Part shown: piece after piece, positions 50,822 through 59,439 of the stretch | Position numbering within the stretch: position 1 is the stretch's first letter | Layout: each line of letters begins with the position of its first letter | Assembly (NCBI GenBank): GCA_045806965.1 | Contig: JBJMIG010000004.1 | Coordinates: 62,001-126,000 of the forward strand | Reading direction: 5' to 3' | DNA from: DASYTH01 sp045806965 | GTDB taxonomy: Bacteria > Actinomycetota > Actinomycetes > Mycobacteriales > Pseudonocardiaceae | Length of the DNA: 64,000 nucleotides | Notes under the pieces: model-generated | What the model was told of the DNA's origin: nothing | Seen by the model: only the letters and a program-made list of their open reading frames with translations | Databases searched by the model: none | Made by a program: the position numbers and the translations under genes

Positions 50822-51562
50822 ATGGACATCGACCGACTTGCCGAAGGACTGCACGAGCACACCTCCGGGTTCGCCAAGGCAGTGGCCGGCGCGGAGCCGA
50901 ACCTGCCGGTCCCAACCTGTCCGGAGTGGCCGCTGCGGGTGCTGGTTGGCCACATCGGCCAGGCACACCGCTGGTCGGCGGGCATCATCCGGTCCGGGCC
51001 GACCCCGGTGCCGGACCCGTTCGACGCGGCTCCCGGTGCCCCGGGAAGGTGGTCCGACTGGCTGCGCTCGGGTGCCGAGGATCTCGCCGCCGCGGTGCGG
51101 GCGGCCGGCCGGAGTCCGGTGTGGACGTTCTTCGGCCCGCGGTCGGCGAGGTTCTGGCTGCGCCGGATGCTGCACGACACGATCGTGCACCACGCGGACG
51201 CGGCGGGTACCACGGGCACCGCGTTCGAGGTGGCGCCGGACCTCGCGGCCGACGCGATCACGGAGTGGCTGCAACTGTTGTCCGAGCCGATCATCCTGAC
51301 GATGAAACCGGCGTTCGCCGCACTGCGCGGTACCGGCCAGACCCTCCAGATCCGCCCCGACACCGGTCCGGGCTGGCTGATCACCCGCACCCCCGACGGC
51401 GTGCGGTTGGCGCCCGCGACGACCGCGGCCGCGGATGTCACGGTGGCTGGTCCGGCCGGGGACCTGCTGCTGGTGCTCACCCGACGGCTGCCGGCCGACC
51501 AGATCACGATCACCGGGGACCGCGGCCTGGCCGAGCACTGGCTGGCGCACACGGCCGCGTGA
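50822..51562 (+). CDS. Maleylpyruvate-isomerase-like (MDMPI, mycothiol-dependent) protein
   Basis: 246 residues from ATG 50822. The N-terminal DinB-like helices carry LPVPTCPEWPLRVLVGHIGQAHRW and the metal His motif MLHDTIVHHADA. The C-terminal domain (LADDITEWL-type segment to ITGDRGLAEHWL) is SCP2-like. Members of this family are mycothiol-dependent transferases or isomerases; the substrate is unknown. It is divergent from merR-lanC with a MerR-type promoter. Confidence 0.82.
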   Translation: MDIDRLAEGLHEHTSGFAKAVAGAEPNLPVPTCPEWPLRVLVGHIGQAHRWSAGIIRSGPTPVPDPFDAAPGAPGRWSDWLRSGAEDLAAAVRAAGRSPVWTFFGPRSARFWLRRMLHDTIVHHADAAGTTGTAFEVAPDLAADAITEWLQLLSEPIILTMKPAFAALRGTGQTLQIRPDTGPGWLITRTPDGVRLAPATTAAADVTVAGPAGDLLLVLTRRLPADQITITGDRGLAEHWLAHTAA

Positions 51563-51593
51563 CGCCGGACGTCTCGGCTCGGTACGGCTTGCC

Positions 51594-51741
51594 GCGCAAG
51601 GTGACCTTCCGCGGTACCTCCGCCCTCGGCGCTGCTCGCCCGGCCGGCTTGCCGCCGGCTCGCCCGGCTGCGCAGCCCCCTCGGCCGGTAGAGCGCAAGG
51701 TCACCTTCATCCGGTTCTACACGCGCAAGGTGACATTCCGC
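51594..51741 (+). repeat. Three copies of an intergenic repeat GCGCAAGGTGAC(C/A)TTCCGC
   Basis: Copies start at 51594, 51693 (with TCACCTTCAT variation) and 51723. The first and third are followed by similar GCTGCTCGCCCGG/GGCTTGCCGCCGG text, so the segment is partly duplicated. The same motif recurs at 61039 and, inverted, at 61072. It lies after the stop of the MDMPI gene, between convergent genes. Confidence 0.8.
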
Positions 51742-51834
51742 TGTATCGCGGCACTCGGCGTTCCTCGCCCGGGCGCTGCTCGCCCGGGCGGCTTGCCGCC
51801 GGCCGACTGCCACCACGGTGATGGCCGGGTACAG

Positions 51835-52461
51835 CTAGACGGCTTCCGGGGCCGGCTTGACCGCGGCCACCCGCTCCACGGTGCCTGCCTTGCGCCGCTC
51901 CTGGCGTTGGATGACGAACCCCACCTGTTCCACCAGCGGCAGCGGACGGCGGGTCAGGTGGTCGCCGATCGTCCGCACGGTCATCTTCTCCAGCAGCCGC
52001 TGCCCGAAGTGGATCAGCCGGTGGTGGCTGCCAACGTGATCGAGCAGCAGCAACCTCCCACCGGGCCGCAGTACCCGGTGCATCTCGGCGATCGCCACCC
52101 GCTCATCCGGAAAGCCGCACAGCCCCAATGTGCACACCACCGTGTCGAACGAGGCGTCGTCGAACGGCAACGCCTGCGCGTCGCCCTCCCGCAGGTCGAT
52201 CTCCCGGCCCAGCCCGGCCGCCCGAGTGCGGGCGAGATCGAGCATGGCCGGACTGAAGTCCAGTCCGGTCAACCGCACCCCGTCCGGATAGAACGGCAGG
52301 TTCCGGCCGGTCCCCACGGCGACCTCGAGCACCTCCCCGGTGGCCTGCGAGCACACCCACTCGCGGCCGCCACCGAACTGCACCCGCTCGTAGAACCCGA
52401 TGTCGCGGTCGTAGCGGGACGCGTACTTGTCCCACTGGACCCGCAACCGTTCCACTGTCAT
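51835..52461 (-). CDS. Class I SAM-dependent methyltransferase
   Basis: 208 residues. The SAM-binding motif is EVLEVAVGTGRNLPFYP, followed by LTGLDFSPAMLDLA, EGDAQALPFDDASFDTVVCTLGLCG and HRVLRPGGRLLLLDHVG. It resembles UbiE/phosphatidylethanolamine-methyltransferase-like enzymes. The substrate is unknown. It lies after the repeat cluster, convergent with the MDMPI gene. Confidence 0.9.
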   Translation of the reverse strand: MTVERLRVQWDKYASRYDRDIGFYERVQFGGGREWVCSQATGEVLEVAVGTGRNLPFYPDGVRLTGLDFSPAMLDLARTRAAGLGREIDLREGDAQALPFDDASFDTVVCTLGLCGFPDERVAIAEMHRVLRPGGRLLLLDHVGSHHRLIHFGQRLLEKMTVRTIGDHLTRRPLPLVEQVGFVIQRQERRKAGTVERVAAVKPAPEAV

Positions 52462-52591
52462 CGCTGTCGTTCCCCTCTCGATCTCCGCACACCCGACCGC
52501 GCGCCTTTCCCGCCGTCGGAGCCGTGATCGGCGCTGAGCCGACCAGGCGACGTCACGGCGAAGCTGGCGTGGCGGGAGATCGCCTGCCGGA

Positions 52592-54442
52592 TCAGTCGTC
52601 CTCCGCCTCCATCACCAGGATGACGCCCTGGATGGTGCCGGCCGGGTTGCGCAGTGACCCGCACGCCACCCGGACATCGATCCGGCGGCCACGACGGTTG
52701 ACCGCCTGCAGTTTCAGCGTCGTCTCGAAGGACGCGTCCGTCAGCGCGTTGCGGATCGCCGGACGCAGGTCGGCCAGTGGCAGACCGATGTCGAGGTTGA
52801 GCAGATGTTCGCCGCGAGCCTCCTCGGGCCGCAGGCCCCACAAGTCCTCCGCCCCCCGGTTCCAGGCGAGGATTCGCATCTCGGTGTCGAGGACGACCAC
52901 CCCCGCCCGGACCGAGGTGAGGATGGACTCGAGGAAGTCGTTGACCTCGTCCAGCTCGACGGTGCGCTCGCGCAGCGTGTCGTTGATCGTTTGGAGCTCG
53001 TCGTTGGTGGACTGCAGCTCCTCGTTCATCGTCTCGAGCTCTTCGTTGGTGGACTGAAGCTCCTCGTTGGTGGTCTCCAGTTCCTCCACTGTGGACTGAA
53101 GCTCCTCGTTGGTGGTCTCGAGCTCCTCGTTGGTGGACTGGAGCTCCTCATAGGCCGTTTCGAGCTGGCGGTTGGCATGCGCGAGCTCATCCAACAAGGC
53201 GCGGGCCGCGGTCACGTCGTGGAAGACGATGGAGACACCGAGCAGGCCGTTGTCCTGGTGTACCAAGGGGTTGACGTGGATCTCCAGCCAGACGGCATCA
53301 CCGGGGCCGCGCTGCCACTCCACGTCCTTGATCCTGATCGCCCTGCGCTCGACCCGAGCCTGCTCGACGTAGGCGCGCAACTCGACCGGCCGGTAGGAGA
53401 GCTCCAGATCCCGCAACGGACGGCCGATGTCGCGGTTGGACAGTCCGAAGACCTGCTCGGCCTGCTGGTTGACCAGTGCGACCACCTCGTCGCCGGTGAT
53501 CACCACTTGGGCCACCGGACTGGCCGAGAAGGCGTGCTCCCGCAACACGTCAAGAGCGCCGATCTCGGTACGCCGGTCCGGGCCGAACGTCTGGGAGGCC
53601 AGGTTTCCCAACCCGAAGGGCGAACCGGCCGTCTTGCGGAACAGCCGGTACTTGAGGTCGACCGGATCGAATATCCTGCTGTGGGACAACAGCATCTCGG
53701 CCTTGCCGAGGAACAGCAGGCCGCGCGGGGCGAGCGCGAAGTGCAACCGGCCCAGAATCCTCGCTTGCGTGTCGGCGTTGAAGTACATCAGCGTGTTGCG
53801 GCACACCAGCAGATCGATCTTGGAGATCGGCGCGTCCTGCACGAGGTCGTTGCGCCCGAAGATCACCGAGCGGCGCAGGTCCTTCCGGAACACGTAGTGC
53901 TTGCCAAGGGGTTCGAAGTACTGCTGCAACAGCTCGTCCGGCAGGTCCTCGACGTCTGGTTTGAGGTAGGTGGCCTGCCTGGCCTGGCTGAGGGCGTCCT
54001 CGTCGACGTCGGTGGCGTAGATCTTCACCCGTTGCCGGAACCGTTCCACGCCCACCGCCTCGGCGAACACCATGGCCAGCGTGTAGGCCTCCTCCCCGGA
54101 CGCACAGCCGGCGCTCCAGATCCGCACCGGGTCCTCCGGCGAACGCTCGGCGAGCAGGGTCGGCACGACGTCCGAACGGAGGTGGTCCCACGCTTCCGGA
54201 TCGCGGAAGAAGCTGGTGACGTTGATCAGAATGGTGTTGAACAGCGCAATGAACTCCTCGGAGTTCGCCTGCAGGTGGTCGATGTACTCCGCGTAGGTCG
54301 CGATCCCGACCTGAGCCATCCGCCGGCCTATCCGGCGGGCCAGGCTGGCCCGCTTGTAACCGGTGAAATCGAATCCGCGCGACTCTTTCAGATGGGCCAG
54401 GATTGCCTCGAAGTCCCCATTCGGCGCGGTGTCGGTCGTCAC
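52592..54442 (-). CDS. CheR-type methyltransferase with PAS domains and heptad coiled coil
   Basis: 616 residues. The CheR N-domain (ILAHLKESRGFDFTGYKRASL) and SAM-binding catalytic domain (SFFRDPEAWDHL, IWSAGCASGEEAYTLAMVF, DLLVCRNTLMYFN) are followed by a PAS domain. Then come about 56 residues of the coiled coil EELQSTN/EELETTN repeated eight times, and a second PAS domain (SILTSVRAGVVVLDTEMRIL). Such hybrids usually act with CheB-like proteins. No methyl-accepting protein is encoded nearby. Confidence 0.92.
   Translation of the reverse strand: MTTDTAPNGDFEAILAHLKESRGFDFTGYKRASLARRIGRRMAQVGIATYAEYIDHLQANSEEFIALFNTILINVTSFFRDPEAWDHLRSDVVPTLLAERSPEDPVRIWSAGCASGEEAYTLAMVFAEAVGVERFRQRVKIYATDVDEDALSQARQATYLKPDVEDLPDELLQQYFEPLGKHYVFRKDLRRSVIFGRNDLVQDAPISKIDLLVCRNTLMYFNADTQARILGRLHFALAPRGLLFLGKAEMLLSHSRIFDPVDLKYRLFRKTAGSPFGLGNLASQTFGPDRRTEIGALDVLREHAFSASPVAQVVITGDEVVALVNQQAEQVFGLSNRDIGRPLRDLELSYRPVELRAYVEQARVERRAIRIKDVEWQRGPGDAVWLEIHVNPLVHQDNGLLGVSIVFHDVTAARALLDELAHANRQLETAYEELQSTNEELETTNEELQSTVEELETTNEELQSTNEELETMNEELQSTNDELQTINDTLRERTVELDEVNDFLESILTSVRAGVVVLDTEMRILAWNRGAEDLWGLRPEEARGEHLLNLDIGLPLADLRPAIRNALTDASFETTLKLQAVNRRGRRIDVRVACGSLRNPAGTIQGVILVMEAEDD
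52975..53165 (-). repeat. 21-bp heptad-coding tandem repeats in the CheR coiled coil
   Basis: Repeats of the type CTCCTCGTTGGTGGACTG, alternating with GTGGTCTCGAG, recur eight times and encode EELQSTN/EELETTN heptads. They are coding and are not a CRISPR or regulatory repeat. Confidence 0.85.
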
Positions 54443-54451
54443 CCCGCGAGG

Positions 54452-55501
54452 CTACCCGTCCGCCGCGTCCGTCACGGGGGTTGCGCTGCGCGTGTCAGCC
54501 GAGCGAGCCGACGGTTCCGTGGTCAAGTGGCGCCTCAGCACCTCGGCGGCGGCACCGGACTCCCCGGCGTCCGCCAGGTAGCGCTCGGCCAGCCGCCCGT
54601 TTCCCCGCTCCCGGGCGTACTCGGCCATCCGCCTCGCCAGGCTGACCTTCTCATCGAGGGTCCGCACGGCCGCCCACAAGGCTCGCTCCCACGCCGAGTC
54701 CTGCGCCTCGAGCAGGGCGTTCCCGGTCCACGCGTGCCCGACCCGGCAGCGGAACCGCCGCGGCTCCACCTCCACCAGCGACCCACTGCAGTCCGGGCAG
54801 GTGAATCCCGAAATGTCGCCGAGTTGACCCGGCGCGTACTCCACCCGCTGATTGGCAGCCGGGTTCATCGTGATCTCGTTCTCCAGAGCCAGCAGCCGCG
54901 ACGGCGACGGCGCCGCCGCGGGATCCACGTTCTCCCGCACCAGCGTCGCCAGCTTGCCGCCCATCTCCATGGCTGGCAACACAAAGTCGACCGCGAGGTG
55001 GCGAAGAGCGTGCTCCGGCATGCTCGGGTACAGCGCCTCCTTGGGATTCTGGACCATCGTCAGCCCGCCGCGCGCCGCGATGGCCACCAACCCCGCGACG
55101 CCATCGTCGAGCGCGCCGGACAGCAGGATCCCGGTGACCGCCGGCCCGGCGGCCACCGCGGCCGAACGAAACAGGGCGTTGACCGAGGGACGGTGGCCGT
55201 TCTCGGTCGGACCGTGGGACAGGGCGACGCTGCGATCCAGCACGAGCAGGTGGTGGCCGGGCGGGGCCACTTGGATCAGCCCCGGAGTCAACGGGTGCCC
55301 GACGCGGGCGGGCACCGCCGGCAGCGGCCCGGACCGGTCGAGGATGGCCGCGAGCGCACTGGTCCCGCCGACCGGAAGATGCAGCACAACCAGCACCGCC
55401 GCGGGCAGATCCGCCGGGAGGCCCGCCGCGAAGGTCCGCAGCGCTTCGACGCCCCCCGCCGAGGCTCCGACGACGACCAGGTCACGCGCCTGTTCGACCA
55501 T
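54452..55501 (-). CDS. CheB-type methylesterase with C-terminal zinc-ribbon domain
   Basis: 349 residues from ATG 55501. The CheB esterase reads LVVVGASAGGVEALRTFAAGLP with catalytic Ser, VVLHLPVGGTSALAAIL with His, and the Asp in GILLSGALDDGVAGLVA. No receiver domain is attached. The C-terminal region has CPDCSGSLVEVE and RCRVGHAWT, a C-x2-C...C-x3-H zinc knuckle. It lies upstream of and co-directional with the CheR-PAS gene, with a 9-base gap, forming a methylation/demethylation pair without a known receptor. Confidence 0.9.
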   Translation of the reverse strand: MVEQARDLVVVGASAGGVEALRTFAAGLPADLPAAVLVVLHLPVGGTSALAAILDRSGPLPAVPARVGHPLTPGLIQVAPPGHHLLVLDRSVALSHGPTENGHRPSVNALFRSAAVAAGPAVTGILLSGALDDGVAGLVAIAARGGLTMVQNPKEALYPSMPEHALRHLAVDFVLPAMEMGGKLATLVRENVDPAAAPSPSRLLALENEITMNPAANQRVEYAPGQLGDISGFTCPDCSGSLVEVEPRRFRCRVGHAWTGNALLEAQDSAWERALWAAVRTLDEKVSLARRMAEYARERGNGRLAERYLADAGESGAAAEVLRRHLTTEPSARSADTRSATPVTDAADG

Positions 55502-55690
55502 GGCACATCCAAGACATGACGACCGGGTACCCACGTGGAGTCCGGCCAATCGGTGTGCCGGACGCCCTGCATTCAACCGGGTATTCGACATCGTGGGCCG
55601 GACCCGGTTCGATGATAAGGAGAAAGTCCTCGGGTTGGGCCGCGCCCAACGGGTACCCCGGTGCAGGGGAACTCCGACGGAGGAGACGAG

Positions 55691-56443
55691 ATGGCTGGCC
55701 CAGCTCCGCTGCACATCGAGCACCGGCTCCGCAACGGCGTCACCGTCGTCGTCCCCGACGGAACCCTGGACCTGATGTCGTACGCACAGCTACGCGACGA
55801 CCTGATCAAGGCCGCCCTCGAGGTGCCGCGAGCGGTTGTCGTGGACATCTCGTCGCTCATCGTCCCCACGCCCGCCACGCTGTCGGTGTTCACGACGGTG
55901 TGGATGCGGGTCTGCGACTGGCCGGGCGTTCCGATCCTGCTGCTCGAGCCCGACTCCGACAACCGCGACCGGCTGCGGGCGCATGGCCTGACTCGCTTCG
56001 TCCCGGCATTCGCCGCTCTCGACGACGCGCTGCGCTGGCTCGACGGAGCCCGGTTGCACCGGCGAGTGCGGCTCGAGCTGCCGGCCGGGAACATCGCCTG
56101 CTCGGCGGCCCGCCGGTTCGTCCACGAGACCTGCTTGCGATGGGACGGCGACGACCAGCTCGAGCAGGATGCCACCGCCGTGGCCAACTCGCTGGTCGCC
56201 AACGCCGTTCAGCACGGGCAGGGGATCCGCTCGCTGCGCCTTGAGCTGCGTCGTGGCCTGTTCAGCATCTCCGTCTACGACGAAGGGCCGTCGTTCATTC
56301 CACCCGGCACGGCGGTGTCCGACATATCGATCGGCCTCGGGCTCATGCTCGTCGAAGCGCTCAGCTCCGCCTGGGGATGCTCGCCGACTCCCACGGGGAA
56401 GGTGGTCTGGGCGACGTTGCGCCCGAGCCGGACCCCGAACTGA
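55691..56443 (+). CDS. STAS-HATPase fusion (anti-sigma antagonist plus kinase-like domain)
   Basis: 250 residues from ATG 55691 with GGAGGAGACGAG in front. An N-terminal STAS domain (LRNGVTVVVPDGTLDLMSYAQLRDDL, VVVDISSLIVPTPATLSVF) has a Pro-Thr in place of the usual DSSG phospho-serine loop. A C-terminal GHKL ATPase follows with QDATAVANSLVANAVQHG (N box) and GLGLMLVEALSSAWG. It probably belongs to a partner-switching pathway controlling a sigma factor. It is divergent from cheB. Confidence 0.85.
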   Translation: MAGPAPLHIEHRLRNGVTVVVPDGTLDLMSYAQLRDDLIKAALEVPRAVVVDISSLIVPTPATLSVFTTVWMRVCDWPGVPILLLEPDSDNRDRLRAHGLTRFVPAFAALDDALRWLDGARLHRRVRLELPAGNIACSAARRFVHETCLRWDGDDQLEQDATAVANSLVANAVQHGQGIRSLRLELRRGLFSISVYDEGPSFIPPGTAVSDISIGLGLMLVEALSSAWGCSPTPTGKVVWATLRPSRTPN

Positions 56444-56446
56444 GGA

Positions 56447-57070
56447 TCAGCCGTGTGGCGCCGCGCGCCGGTGGCCCTGGACGTGCGCACTGACGTGGTC
56501 GCGGATGGCGGCGGCGATGTCGGGGAGGGCGAGCACGTGGTGCACGAGGTCGGTGCGGATGGCGGCGCGCGGCATGTCGTAGTGGTCCGAGGTGGCCTCG
56601 TCCTGGGCGTAGACCGTGCCACCACAATGGACGATGGCGCGGACGCCGGCCTGGGCATCGGTCCCGCGGCCGGTCAGTACGACCGCGAGGGCGCGTGGGC
56701 CGCAGCTGACGGCCAGGGTGGCCAGTAGCAGATCAGCGGAGGGGCGGGCCGGGGGCAGGTCACCGGAGTCGATGAGTCCGATGCGGGCTTGCGAGGTGAC
56801 CAGCAGGTGTCGGGCCGGGGGCGCGACCAGCACCGTGCCGGTGGTCAGTTCGTCGTCGTCGACCGCAACCCGGACGGTCAGGGCGGTGCGGTGGCTGAGA
56901 ATGTCGGCCAACTGGCTCGGATGGTCGGGTTGCATGTGCTGCATGACCAGGAAGGCGGCGGGCAGATCGGCCGGCAGCGGCCCCAGCACCCGGGTCAGGG
57001 CGTTGAGCCCACCGGCCGAGGTCACCAAGGCGACGACCGGCATCCGCAACGTGTATGGATCGCTCACCAT
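56447..57070 (-). CDS. Second CheB-type methylesterase (standalone)
   Basis: 207 residues: VVALVTSAGGLNALTRVLGPLP (Ser), FLVMQHMQPDHPSQLADIL (His) and AVVLTGRGTDAQAGVRAIV (Asp). It lacks the receiver and zinc domains. The residues needed for methyl-ester hydrolysis are in place. Its end lies 3 bases from the convergent STAS-HATPase gene. Confidence 0.88.
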   Translation of the reverse strand: MVSDPYTLRMPVVALVTSAGGLNALTRVLGPLPADLPAAFLVMQHMQPDHPSQLADILSHRTALTVRVAVDDDELTTGTVLVAPPARHLLVTSQARIGLIDSGDLPPARPSADLLLATLAVSCGPRALAVVLTGRGTDAQAGVRAIVHCGGTVYAQDEATSDHYDMPRAAIRTDLVHHVLALPDIAAAIRDHVSAHVQGHRRAAPHG

Positions 57071-57286
57071 GGGGGATCATCATCCTTGGGCTTGCCCAGC
57101 CGACCGACGTCATCGCCCGGCGCCTCGTTCTCTACCGGCGATGCGCGCTCCGCACAAGCGGCATCGGCCCGCATGGCAGGTGTCGACCTCGACGAGACAC
57201 GCCGCCCCGCCCCCGGTTCGGTCCTCCGTCGGGTCCACTGTCGAGTTGGGTTCGCCGGGCCGGTCCCGTTCGGCGAACGCCGGTTG

Positions 57287-58021
57287 TCAGTCGCAGGCCA
57301 GCACGGCCCATACCACCTTGCCCCCGTTCAGCTCGGGGGAACAGCCCCAGGCCCTGCTGAGCTCGGCGATGATGCGCAGTCCGTTTCCCCAGTGCTCGGT
57401 GCCGATTCGCTCCCGCAGCACGGCCGGCCGGGGACTGCCGTCCCGCACGGCGATCGTCAGCAGCTTGTTCCTGAGCTCCAACCGGATTCGGGATGTGGTG
57501 CCGGCGTGCACGCTGACGTTGTCCACCAGCTCGATCGCCACCGCCTCCGCGTCGGACGCGTGTGCGGAAACGCCCCATTCCTGGCAGGTTTCCCGCACGA
57601 ACGCGCGGGCCACGCGGGAGCTGGTCGTCGCCGCCTCCAGCTCAAGGGTCGCTCGTCGCCGGGCCGGCGGCTGGCCGGCCGCGATCACCGCGTCGCCGAC
57701 CGCGGCATAACAAGGAGTGAAGCGGCTGATGGCGCCGCCCAGCCGGGCCCGTTGGGATCCGGCGCTGGCCACGAGCAGGATCGGCACCCCCGGCCACTGG
57801 TTGACCTGCATCCACACGGAACTGAACACGGTAAGTGACGTCTCCTGCTCGACGCGGAGGTCGTCGAGGTCGACGATGACCGCCACCGGTTGTTCCACTG
57901 CCAGCTTCACCAGCAGGTCGCGCAGCCAGCGATACGTCGTGCCATCGAGAACGCCGGTGAGCCGTAGTACGCAACAGCCGGAACGAATGCCGGTCGATCC
58001 GTCGATCGACGACTCAGCCAC
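57287..58021 (-). CDS. Second STAS-HATPase fusion
   Basis: 244 residues, paralogous to the protein at 55691. The STAS domain (CCVLRLTGVLDGTTYRWLRDLL, VAVIVDLDDLRVEQETSLTVFSS) and the C-terminal ATPase (SDAEAVAIELVDNVSVHAG, GLRIIAELSRAWGCSPELNGG) match in order. The DSSG-type serine is again missing, so regulation may not use a classic STAS phosphoserine. It lies 216 bases from the second cheB on the same strand. Confidence 0.85.
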   Translation of the reverse strand: MAESSIDGSTGIRSGCCVLRLTGVLDGTTYRWLRDLLVKLAVEQPVAVIVDLDDLRVEQETSLTVFSSVWMQVNQWPGVPILLVASAGSQRARLGGAISRFTPCYAAVGDAVIAAGQPPARRRATLELEAATTSSRVARAFVRETCQEWGVSAHASDAEAVAIELVDNVSVHAGTTSRIRLELRNKLLTIAVRDGSPRPAVLRERIGTEHWGNGLRIIAELSRAWGCSPELNGGKVVWAVLACD

Positions 58022-58635
58022 GGTGGACTACTGGACAGTTGTTCAGGTCAACCAGGGCTCGCGGTGCCAGCCGAGCGGAAACCGGGACAGGACGATGCGA
58101 ATTGGTGCTGGCCACAACGCGGCCCTCACAAGTCTCGATTAGACATGGCACCGCTCTGTTGGGCGGGCCGAGCCCGGCCAGTGCTACACACCGTCGATAA
58201 GTTCGGCGGAGCCGCGCTTGGCCATGAGGTGCACTGCTCCATTCGGCTGCGTAGATTGTGCCGGTCGGTTGAGTCTACCAGCCGCTCGGCATATCCACGG
58301 CGTAGGTCGCCGGGGCCGCGTACCGCGATCCCGGCGCCGACCGCTATTTCTGTTCGGGAATTCCCACCGGCACACAATGTCGTCGTGCGGTCCGCTGGCG
58401 GCCAATATGGCGATGAGACAAGGGTATTGACGCTCCCCTGAGCGCGGCGGAAATCCTCGGTATCCCGCACAGCCGGCGATCGCGGGCCTATCCCGGGGCG
58501 CGGTCGGACCAGACTCCACCATCCGGCTGACGAGCAGGGCTTCGTGCTGTGGTGGCAAGGGGCTAACGAGTAGGGTTGCGCCACGTCGAACGGTCGGCGT
58601 CTGCAGTGTTGGAAGGCCTCGTGAGGAGGCTGCTC
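58022..58635. other. 614-base intergenic region, no gene supported
   Basis: No open frame here has a good start plus protein-like sequence. Local AT-richer patches near 58130-58260 and 58350-58440 could hold promoters for the flanking divergent genes, but no clear consensus was found. Confidence 0.5.
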
Positions 58636-59439
58636 GTGGACCTGGAGCTGGGCGGTGCCGCGGATCGGGGGTTGCGCCGGTATGTGTCGCTGGTTGCCGA
58701 AGCGCTGGACCTGACCGGGGATTGCTGGCTGGTGCAAGCGCAGTCACCGATCAGCGTGTACCTGCCGCTGGACGAGCAGTTGACCGGCCTACCCGGGCGG
58801 GACGCGGCATTGCTGTGGGACGAGGAGCGGGGCTGGTCACTGGGTGTGGAATGGGCCGACTCTGCCGAGGTGCGGGTGGTGGCCTACCTCGGCGGTAAGG
58901 ACCTTCTGCCCGAGCCGGCCGTGGTGGCGCAGTTCGCCACCCGGGTGGGGGCGGGATCCGGCGTCGGGAGCAGGCCCAGCCTGGTGCACGGCGCCGGCGC
59001 GAAGGATGATCTTCGTGCCCGGTTGGTCCGATACGCGCACCCGGCCCGCGAGGCCGCCCCGACGGTCCCGCCCGAGGAGACCCTGACCGTTGCGGTGCAC
59101 CGGAAACCCGGTGACCGGGTGGTCCTGAACGTGGGCGGGGAGATCGACCTGAACAACGCCGACGAACTGTGGGAGGCGGCTGCCCTCGCGATGTCGCAGC
59201 GGCCTCGGCTGGTGGTGATCGATCTGAGTCAGGTGCGGTTCCTCGGCTCGGCGGGGCTACAAGTGCTGGCCGAGGCGCACAATCGGGCCAAGGTGGACCA
59301 GATCGGGCTGCGCGTCGTGGCCTCCAGTCGGCGCACCCTGCTGCCGCTGCGGGTGACCGGCCTGGCATCGGTGATGGCCGTGTACCCAAGTCTGGACGAG
59401 GCCCTGGTCGAGCAGCGCGGCAACAGCCAGTTCGCCTGA
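58636..59439 (+). CDS. DUF6292 domain fused to STAS anti-sigma-factor antagonist
   Basis: GTG 58636 has AGGAGG six bases ahead. The N-terminal 110 residues (GLRRYVSLVAEALDLTGDCWLV, PGRDAALLWDEERGWSLGVE, AYLGGKDLLPEPAVVAQFA) match DUF6292-type actinobacterial proteins. Residues 150-267 are a STAS domain with the beta-strand DRVVLNVGGEIDLNNADEL and the loop VVIDLSQVRFLGSAGLQVL, an intact D/S-x-x-G type site (FLGSAG). It may couple an unknown sensor input to an anti-sigma factor. It is the last member of the STAS/che island. Confidence 0.83.
   Translation: MDLELGGAADRGLRRYVSLVAEALDLTGDCWLVQAQSPISVYLPLDEQLTGLPGRDAALLWDEERGWSLGVEWADSAEVRVVAYLGGKDLLPEPAVVAQFATRVGAGSGVGSRPSLVHGAGAKDDLRARLVRYAHPAREAAPTVPPEETLTVAVHRKPGDRVVLNVGGEIDLNNADELWEAAALAMSQRPRLVVIDLSQVRFLGSAGLQVLAEAHNRAKVDQIGLRVVASSRRTLLPLRVTGLASVMAVYPSLDEALVEQRGNSQFA

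Noticed and set aside
52975..53165. Regular repeats resembling a CRISPR array
   Set aside because: They are in-frame 21-bp heptad codons of a coiled coil, without unique spacers.
52805..55519. 904-codon plus-strand frame over cheR and cheB
   Set aside because: Shadow; its sequence is low-complexity with no start signal.
55502..55690. SigB-type promoter (GGGTAT near 55579) before the STAS-HATPase gene
   Set aside because: The -10-like GGGTAT is present, but the nearest GTGT is 22 bases away, outside the usual spacer range.
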